Of a DNA stretch of 17,767 bases, positions 12,693 through 17,767 are shown piece by piece. Position numbers and translations under genes: made by a program. The stretch's first letter is position 1; every line of letters begins with the position of its first letter. Origin of the DNA: Pseudomonadota bacterium (GTDB taxonomy: Bacteria; Pseudomonadota; Gammaproteobacteria; Halothiobacillales; Halothiobacillaceae); assembly GCA_021795795.1 (NCBI GenBank), contig JAJYPA010000120.1, forward strand, positions 1 through 17,767, written 5' to 3'. The notes beneath the pieces were generated by a model. It was not told the origin of the DNA and did not search any database. It saw only the letters and a program-made list of their open reading frames with translations.

Positions 12693-13790
12693 TCAATAGT
12701 TGGCGCGAATCACATAGCCTTCCAGAGTGACGAGTTCGTTGGCGGCAGCCGGCTGCGCCCGTAGCGTGAGCGTCTGGCTCTGCGAGAAATCGACTGTGAT
12801 CCCCCCGGAAATGTAGGTGTTGTTGAGCGAGTACATCTGGCTGTTGAGCGCTCCTCGGTTGATCAGCCACCAGTGATAGGGCTGCGAACTGGTAGTGAAG
12901 GAATTGGAATCGATGTAACTCGTGCCGATGTGCCAGGCAGTGGTCTTGCTGTTGGATGACGAGGTGCCATCGAAGAACGTGTGGCATTCCAGCGATCCGT
13001 TTGCAGAAACAGAGCCGGTGGGGATCGTGATGCTTGCCATGACAACGTCGGTGGCAACAGGGGTCACTGTAGGCGTGCCAAGTCCCGTGGCATAAGCCAG
13101 GGCAACGGTAAATGCGGTTGTGCTGTCGACCGACACGACCTTGTAAAATCCGGATATGCCTGTACCACCGGACCAGGTGACATAGACATTGGCTCCTACC
13201 GCAGGCGAGGCCGCAAGCCCATGCGCTCCGGTGCTCGACAACTGTACGTTCCCGGCATTGTTCGCGTAGGCCGCGCCCGTGAAGGTCGATGCCACTGCAA
13301 CAAATGAAAACGGTACCGCACTCTGCGCGAGGACTTTCGTAGCATTGCCGCTATTGGGTAGCAGATTTCCGACAATGCGCTCGTCCGTGATCATGAGATT
13401 GGTGATCGCGGTGGAAGACGTCTGCAGCAGCACTTGGGCGAGTGGGTAGTAGCCTGCAGGGATGGCAGGCGGTGATGGGGACGCAGCCTCCGTTCCCGTT
13501 ACTGTGAGGATTGCCCCGCTTGCCGGATTGATCACGATCCGGTCGATGCGCGGATTCGATACCGGCGCCGTAAACGTACCCGTCGACTGCGCGACAACCG
13601 GGGTGAGCGCGCCGCCGCCGAACACTGCACCGGCATCGATGGCCATCGTCATATTGGCGGTCGCCTGCGCATGCGGCGCAAAGGGTCCTGCCAGCCGGTA
13701 CATCACCGCGATGTCGGCATCGATCGATGCCTTGTAGGTCGTCGCATCCTGCGTCGTGAAGTTTGTCTGATTGAATGTGGCAACCGTCAT
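12693..13790 (-). CDS. Phage tail fibre/appendage-like protein
   Basis: A 365-residue structural protein rich in Thr, Ser, Ala and Gly, with no catalytic signature, as expected for a tail appendage or receptor-binding protein. The N-terminal part (about 1-140) resembles the attachment module of many siphovirus fibre-like proteins: ATFNQTNFTTQDATTYKASI, then PRIDRIVINPASG, then IPAGYYPLAQVLL and NLMITDERIVGNL. The middle has a beta-rich repeat-like segment (GNVQLSSTGAHGLAASPAVG, FYKVVSVDSTTAFTVALAY). The C-terminal domain, ending VTLEGYVIRANY, is likely the variable tip. The ATG at 13790 has AGGAG upstream and is preferred to a start at 13817. It follows the tail-tip gene by 16 bases and is closed by a terminator. 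The exact role is inferred from composition and position. Confidence 0.7.
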   Translation of the reverse strand: MTVATFNQTNFTTQDATTYKASIDADIAVMYRLAGPFAPHAQATANMTMAIDAGAVFGGGALTPVVAQSTGTFTAPVSNPRIDRIVINPASGAILTVTGTEAASPSPPAIPAGYYPLAQVLLQTSSTAITNLMITDERIVGNLLPNSGNATKVLAQSAVPFSFVAVASTFTGAAYANNAGNVQLSSTGAHGLAASPAVGANVYVTWSGGTGISGFYKVVSVDSTTAFTVALAYATGLGTPTVTPVATDVVMASITIPTGSVSANGSLECHTFFDGTSSSNSKTTAWHIGTSYIDSNSFTTSSQPYHWWLINRGALNSQMYSLNNTYISGGITVDFSQSQTLTLRAQPAAANELVTLEGYVIRANY

Positions 13791-13806
13791 GTCGTCTCCT
13801 GCTGGT

Positions 13807-16422
13807 TTACATGTCAAAGGTGGGCGTGAACATCGACAGGCAGGGCGTTCCCTGCACCGTGCTGATCATCGCTCGGGTTTTGATGAAGCGGGCCGTCAGC
13901 GTGCCGTTCCCCCACTGGCTGTAGCCTGCGTAATTCACGCCGTCCGAACTCGCGTTGATCCAGAACTGCGGGCTATTGGATCCTCCCGGAATCGGCAGCG
14001 TGCCCGCAAACGCGGCCCATGCCCGTACCGTTTTCGAGGCGGTAAGATCCACGATCTGGGCTGACTCGAAGGAGCAGGCGGGATAAGGATTCGGCACCAG
14101 TTTGTCGAAGGTGTCCCACAGGTCGGCGTTCGCCAGGTTCTGGCTTTGCGGCACGAGCTTGCCGGTCCAATGCTGGACCATGTTGGTCAGCGTTCCCGGC
14201 CATTGCGGCGCCTGGATGAGTGTGGCCTGCACGGTCAGGGTGTTGGCTACGGTAAAACTCTGCACCGCTTGCGCCGAATAGGTGCCACTCGCATCCCTCG
14301 CCGCCAGGAGGAAAATCCAGGCCCCCGGCACCATGCCGGTGGTGTTGAAGGACGTGTAGGCGATTCCGGTTGCCAGCACCACGCCGTCGTTCCAGTTCGA
14401 GATGTTCCCCTGCGGTACATAGCGGATTTCGTAGCTGACGCCGGTACTGCTCGAGGCAACCCAGCTCAATTGCGTGGCAGTACCCGATTGCGACACGGAC
14501 AAGCCTGAAGGGGCTACGGGCAGCGCCAGTTGCCCGGCAATCGTGAACGGCACTGATGGAATGTCAGCGATGTTCTGCACCCCGGCACCGACCTGGTTGA
14601 AGGCCACGAATTTGAAATAGACCGTGGATCCTGCCAGTTGCGGATTGTAGGGATAGCGGAACAATCCCGCATCGCAGCGAATGAACCGCGCCCCGGCACT
14701 CGAGCCCTGGGCGCTGTTGTACAGGCCCCGGTGCAGATAGCTCAGGTTGTATTTGGACGTGGCCGTGAGCGAGGCATCGCGCCAGGCGAGAAACTCGCTT
14801 CCTACCAGCGACAAAGTGCCGTAGGTGTCGACGGTCGTCTGGTTGACGCTGCTCAACACGCCTGCGCTCATGGTGAGATCGACCGCCAGGGTGTCGCTGG
14901 TATCGGGGTCGGTGCTGGATGCCGCGAGGTTCGCCGTGGTCACCCCGGCAATGGAATTGCCCCGGATGCTGCCGATGCTGAAGAAGGTCGCATCGTCGTA
15001 ACTCATCCAGATTTGGGAGCCGCCATAGTTCGCATCGAGGTTAGTGACCGCCATCCAGATCTCATAGCCGCTGGGCGCCAGGGCCGAGGGCGCCAGAAAC
15101 AGCTCGGCGCTGGACAGAATCGCCGGCACCACGCCCCAGTTGGGGTTGTAACCCGTCGCAGGCGGCGGTGAACCTTGCGCAGGGTTGTAGAACGCCTCGG
15201 CGTACTGTTCCGCCGTGATTTCCAGCAGGCCGTCCTGCCCTTCCTGGATTTCGGTGATGCGCACCGGGGTCTTGTTGAGCCCCAGCATGGGGTCGGTCAG
15301 CGTCACCACGTCCATCGGCTCCAGCAGGCAGTATTTCTGGGAGAGCTTGAACTGGTAGGTGTTGAGGATGTAGAGCTCGCGTTGCAGGATCGCCTGGGCC
15401 ACCAACTGCGCGACATTCCCCAGGCAGACCGAATGCAGGGTCACCGTGGGTTTCGAGCGCATGCCGTAGATTTCGAGGGCCGACTGGTCACGGGCGGTGG
15501 CCGGTGCTGCGGTGTAATCGTTGCTGCGGTCGAGGTATTCCACGGTCACGTCGTTGTAGGCGTCGGCCCGGCGCTTGCGCGTGACAACGATCGGATCCTC
15601 GGCGCCCTTGACGATGAAGTCGTCGTCAGTGAGATCGTAGACGGCGGTGGCGACCTGATCGTAGGGGATGATCTTGATCTGTTTCTCCGACCAGACGATG
15701 CCGGCGTTGGCAATCCGCGCCCATTCGGCGATCCAGTCGTGTGCGGGGCGCTGGGTCGCCACCGCCGGGCTGATCAGGATGCCGTTGGCGCTGCAGTAAT
15801 TGGCAAGCGCCGTGTAGTCGCCCAGATTCGCCCCTGGAAACAGCACCCCGTAATGCGGGTTGGTCAGGAAATCGGTGATCACGTCCTTCGGATTCACATC
15901 CACCACGCCGGCGCTGGTGAAGATGCCCTGCACTTCGAACAGGTGGTTGCCGAGCGAACCCGTGCCCAGGTCATAGTTGGCAAAGGCGGCATAGGCCGAG
16001 CCCTGGTAGCCGATGGCCTGGGTGGGATGGTTGGTGGTGAGGTAGCCCCAGGGCGATTGCGGGTAGGTGCCGGTGAAGATCGTGAAGCCCACCGCCGCCG
16101 GGTTTGCGTAGGTGACCTGGTTGCGCCAGATGCGCGAGACACCCTGGACCGGCCCCTCGGCGAGTTCGAAGCAGACCGTTGCCGTATAGGTGTAGTTGGT
16201 GTTCGAGATCGTGGTGCCGCCGCCCTTGCCGCCGGCATTGGTCGTGGTGGTATGTGGAACCACCGTCCAGTCGGTGTAATACATCAGGGTGGGCGAGACA
16301 CGCGCGGTGCCGTAAACAATCGGCACCGGCTTGCTGTAGCCGGCCTGCTGGATCTGCAATCCCGCCAGCACCGGGGTCTGCCATCCGGAAGGCTGCGCGC
16401 CGCCGCCGAACAGTCCGCTCAT
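13807..16422 (-). CDS. Phage tail-tip (host-specificity J-like) protein
   Basis: An 871-residue tail-tip or central-fibre protein, probably the hub tip that contacts the host. The glycine-rich start MSGLFGGGAQPSGWQTP leads to VPIVYGTARVSPTLMYYTDW and FELAEGPVQGVSRIWRN, the usual opening of gpJ-related and gene-transfer-agent tail proteins. The middle contains YGVLFPGANLGDYTALANYC, KQIKIIPYDQ and VEYLDRSNDYTAA, and QKYCLLEPMDVVTLTDP with ITEIQEGQDGLLEI matches the J-like core. From about 640 to 725 a fibronectin type III-like domain is seen (PVAPSGLSVSQSGTATQLSW and EIRYV), and the last 125 residues look like a separate beta-rich receptor or carbohydrate-contact domain. GGAGGA precedes the ATG at 16422, and the start overlaps the peptidase stop as ATGA. 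Longer upstream frames are shadows. Confidence 0.85.
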   Translation of the reverse strand: MSGLFGGGAQPSGWQTPVLAGLQIQQAGYSKPVPIVYGTARVSPTLMYYTDWTVVPHTTTTNAGGKGGGTTISNTNYTYTATVCFELAEGPVQGVSRIWRNQVTYANPAAVGFTIFTGTYPQSPWGYLTTNHPTQAIGYQGSAYAAFANYDLGTGSLGNHLFEVQGIFTSAGVVDVNPKDVITDFLTNPHYGVLFPGANLGDYTALANYCSANGILISPAVATQRPAHDWIAEWARIANAGIVWSEKQIKIIPYDQVATAVYDLTDDDFIVKGAEDPIVVTRKRRADAYNDVTVEYLDRSNDYTAAPATARDQSALEIYGMRSKPTVTLHSVCLGNVAQLVAQAILQRELYILNTYQFKLSQKYCLLEPMDVVTLTDPMLGLNKTPVRITEIQEGQDGLLEITAEQYAEAFYNPAQGSPPPATGYNPNWGVVPAILSSAELFLAPSALAPSGYEIWMAVTNLDANYGGSQIWMSYDDATFFSIGSIRGNSIAGVTTANLAASSTDPDTSDTLAVDLTMSAGVLSSVNQTTVDTYGTLSLVGSEFLAWRDASLTATSKYNLSYLHRGLYNSAQGSSAGARFIRCDAGLFRYPYNPQLAGSTVYFKFVAFNQVGAGVQNIADIPSVPFTIAGQLALPVAPSGLSVSQSGTATQLSWVASSSTGVSYEIRYVPQGNISNWNDGVVLATGIAYTSFNTTGMVPGAWIFLLAARDASGTYSAQAVQSFTVANTLTVQATLIQAPQWPGTLTNMVQHWTGKLVPQSQNLANADLWDTFDKLVPNPYPACSFESAQIVDLTASKTVRAWAAFAGTLPIPGGSNSPQFWINASSDGVNYAGYSQWGNGTLTARFIKTRAMISTVQGTPCLSMFTPTFDM

Positions 16423-16871
16423 GGCTTCCTCCACGGATCGAAAAACTTGACCGGCCGCACCTCGAGCCCGCCGCGCGAGGCATCCCCCAACACCACCTGC
16501 CTTTCCGGACGGTGGGCATGGATGATCACGGGCCAGTCGACGATGATGGCGGCGTGAGAATAGATGCGCCCGAATTTCCAAAGGGCGATGTTGCCGGGCG
16601 CGGGATCCGTTACTTCCGCCGCATACTGCCTGATGCCGTCGAGGTAGGTTTCCTCGTTGCGATGCAGCATGATGTCGGCGGGATACTCGGGGATCCTGAT
16701 CGTTTGCGGATCGATGCCCATGGCCTTGAACACCTCGGCATGGGTATAGACCTCATGGAGCAGCAGCAGGCAATCGACTCCCGCTCCCTTGACGCGCGCG
16801 CGGTGGTGATAAGGCGTGCCGAGCCAGGTACGCGCCTCGGCGATCGCCGCATTTCTGGTTCCTTTATCCAT
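16419..16871 (-). CDS. NlpC/P60-family phage tail peptidase
   Basis: A 150-residue papain-like peptidase of the tail-assembly/cell-wall type (phage NlpC/P60, lambda K-like). The catalytic cysteine is Cys34 in AGVDCLLLLHEVY, the histidine is His106 in RIYSHAAIIVD, and His118 or His120 in VIIHAH would be the third polar residue. The helix before the Cys reads IAEARTWLGTPYHHRA, with WLGTPY typical of the family. It should cut peptide stems of murein during DNA entry or mature the tail. The start at 16871 shares a base with the preceding stop (TGATG) and has no strong ribosome site (GGCGAG only), so translation is probably coupled. It lies between the DUF2163 hub gene and the J-like gene, the expected position. 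Confidence 0.9.
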   Translation of the reverse strand: MDKGTRNAAIAEARTWLGTPYHHRARVKGAGVDCLLLLHEVYTHAEVFKAMGIDPQTIRIPEYPADIMLHRNEETYLDGIRQYAAEVTDPAPGNIALWKFGRIYSHAAIIVDWPVIIHAHRPERQVVLGDASRGGLEVRPVKFFDPWRKP

Positions 16872-17737
16872 CACATGCTCGCCGTGGGGGACGGCACGAA
16901 CGGCCAGCCCCGGAAGTTCAGCAGGTTGTTGAAGGTGCCTGAGCAGGTCGCTTGTGCTTTGTTGCAGCCTGGGTAGGCGTTGAAGGTGTCGCCCGTAGCC
17001 GGTGCCGATTGCAGCGGGGCCATGAGCGTCAGCGTGGCCGTGTTTGATGCCAGCGCATGCGCCTTGATTGTTGCGGACACCCCGGCATTGAGGCCGGAGG
17101 TAAACGTGATCGTGCCGAAGGTGAAGTATCCGGCTGCCTGGGCAAGAGAGGTAGTCTGGATGGCGCTCAAGGAAGATCCCGCCGCAACCGCCCCGGCAGC
17201 TGCAAAGGACGCCTTGGTGAGCGTGCACCCGGCATCGAACAGGTTGTGGATGCAGCCGGGGGAAATCAGGTTACGCGGCATGCTGATGTTCAGGAGTTCC
17301 AGCTTCGAGCTTACGGTGAGTTCCACGGCGGTGCGCGAGGGCTTGACCTCGGTCACGTCCCCAAAAAACACGTTCAGCGTGCCCGCCGACGTGTCGCCGA
17401 AGGTGTTCATGTAGCAGCGGTCCACGCTCACCGTTGCGCCATCGAATCCGCCATTAGCGGCGAACTGCGGAAAAGGCACGCCCTGGATCAACTCGCCTGC
17501 CCCCCCGAAGATCTGGATGGCCAGGGTGTCGACCTGGATACCAATGGCGGTTTTGGCGCCTGAGCGCTGGATGCGCGGGGAGGTGCAGGCATAGTAATTG
17601 CCGCCGAAGTTCAGGCCACCGTCTGCATTGGTGTAGTAGAGCGTGCCGCCATTCACGAGCGAGATCGTGAAAAGATCGGCATACAGGTATTGGTTTGCGG
17701 CGAGCAGCGCAACGAGCGCAGGAGATGCGGCTTTCAT
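16871..17737 (-). CDS. DUF2163/BR0599-type phage tail hub protein
   Basis: A 288-residue tail protein of the DUF2163 and BR0599 domain type, recognisable by N-terminal YLYADLFTISLVNGGTLYYTNADG, PRIQRSGAKTAIGIQVDTL and C-terminal FNNLLNFRGWPFVPS. It is the counterpart of the lambda L / gene-transfer-agent hub that sits under the tail tube. Four cysteines, C162-X8-C171 and C258-X6-C265 in PGCIHNLFDAGC and PGCNKAQATC, occupy the positions expected for the iron-sulfur cluster described for this type of hub protein (knowledge recalled, not tested here). The Ala/Thr-rich insert between the two pairs (about 175-250) is beta-rich. The ATG at 17737 is preferred to a GTG at 17743 because AAGG then sits at seven bases. 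Its stop overlaps the peptidase start. Confidence 0.85.
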   Translation of the reverse strand: MKAASPALVALLAANQYLYADLFTISLVNGGTLYYTNADGGLNFGGNYYACTSPRIQRSGAKTAIGIQVDTLAIQIFGGAGELIQGVPFPQFAANGGFDGATVSVDRCYMNTFGDTSAGTLNVFFGDVTEVKPSRTAVELTVSSKLELLNISMPRNLISPGCIHNLFDAGCTLTKASFAAAGAVAAGSSLSAIQTTSLAQAAGYFTFGTITFTSGLNAGVSATIKAHALASNTATLTLMAPLQSAPATGDTFNAYPGCNKAQATCSGTFNNLLNFRGWPFVPSPTASM

Positions 17738-17739
17738 GG

Positions 17740-17767
17740 TCACACCTTGTTGAGCGGGCTGCCAACG
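17740..17767 (-). CDS. Truncated 3' end of the next upstream phage gene
   Basis: On the minus strand the window opens in a frame reading VGSPLNKV and stopping with TGA at 17742-17740, two bases before the DUF2163 ATG. The tight spacing is the same as in the rest of this operon, so this is probably the C-terminus of the gene preceding the hub. In related tails that gene is usually a DUF2460-type distal tail protein, but eight residues cannot identify it. Confidence 0.4.

Noticed and set aside
15175..16557. Long 460-residue plus-strand frame
   Set aside because: It is antisense to the tail-tip and peptidase genes, is Gly/Val/Arg/His-rich as expected for a GC-rich shadow, and shows no domain.

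Overview
The window looks like accessory DNA of a Gram-negative proteobacterium. A betaproteobacterium is my best guess, from the CadR/PbrR-type regulator, the make-up of the metal operon and the style of the phage tail genes. This is inference from protein resemblance; there is no rRNA or other marker here.

The window has three parts. (1) Positions 1-1400 are a sparse, lower-GC stretch with several inverted repeats. It holds one small protein with two excisionase-like helix-turn-helix domains (382-780, +) and a 47-residue unknown gene (998-1141, -). This looks like the edge or remnant of a mobile element. (2) Positions 1404-10328 are a heavy-metal efflux island. A divergent MerR-family regulator (cadR-like, -) faces a promoter with the 19-bp spacer typical of MerR targets. 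The promoter reads into a frame-broken Cys/His-rich exported protein, then a CzcC-type outer-membrane channel, a CzcB-type lipoprotein adaptor, a CzcA-type RND pump, a PII-like small protein and a P1B-type ATPase. In the likely scheme the ATPase moves metal from cytoplasm to periplasm, the CzcCBA tripartite pump carries it across the outer membrane, and the PII-like protein, translationally coupled to the ATPase, may sense or tune the process. The pump and the ATPase both depart from the textbook selectivity motifs of their families, so the metal cannot simply be read as Zn/Co/Cd.

(3) Positions 10607-17767 are the late end of a tailed prophage, entirely on the minus strand and entered from the right. 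In transcription order there is the last few codons of an upstream gene, a DUF2163/BR0599-type tail hub protein with four cysteines, an NlpC/P60 tail peptidase, a large tail-tip protein with a fibronectin-like domain, a tail fibre-like protein and an intrinsic terminator. A tightly overlapping lysis cassette follows: single-TM protein, phospholipase D-like protein, T4-type lysozyme, two-TM holin-like protein, and Rz with Rz1 nested inside it. The hub-peptidase-tip order matches lambda-like and gene-transfer-agent-like siphovirus tails. Most junctions are ATGA or TGATG overlaps.

The metal operon and the prophage converge on a 278-bp gap. It holds a weak terminator-like hairpin and a large, nearly perfect inverted repeat (10472-10566) that may be an element end, a miniature element or part of the prophage boundary. 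No tRNA, rRNA, CRISPR array, complete insertion sequence or integrase gene was found.
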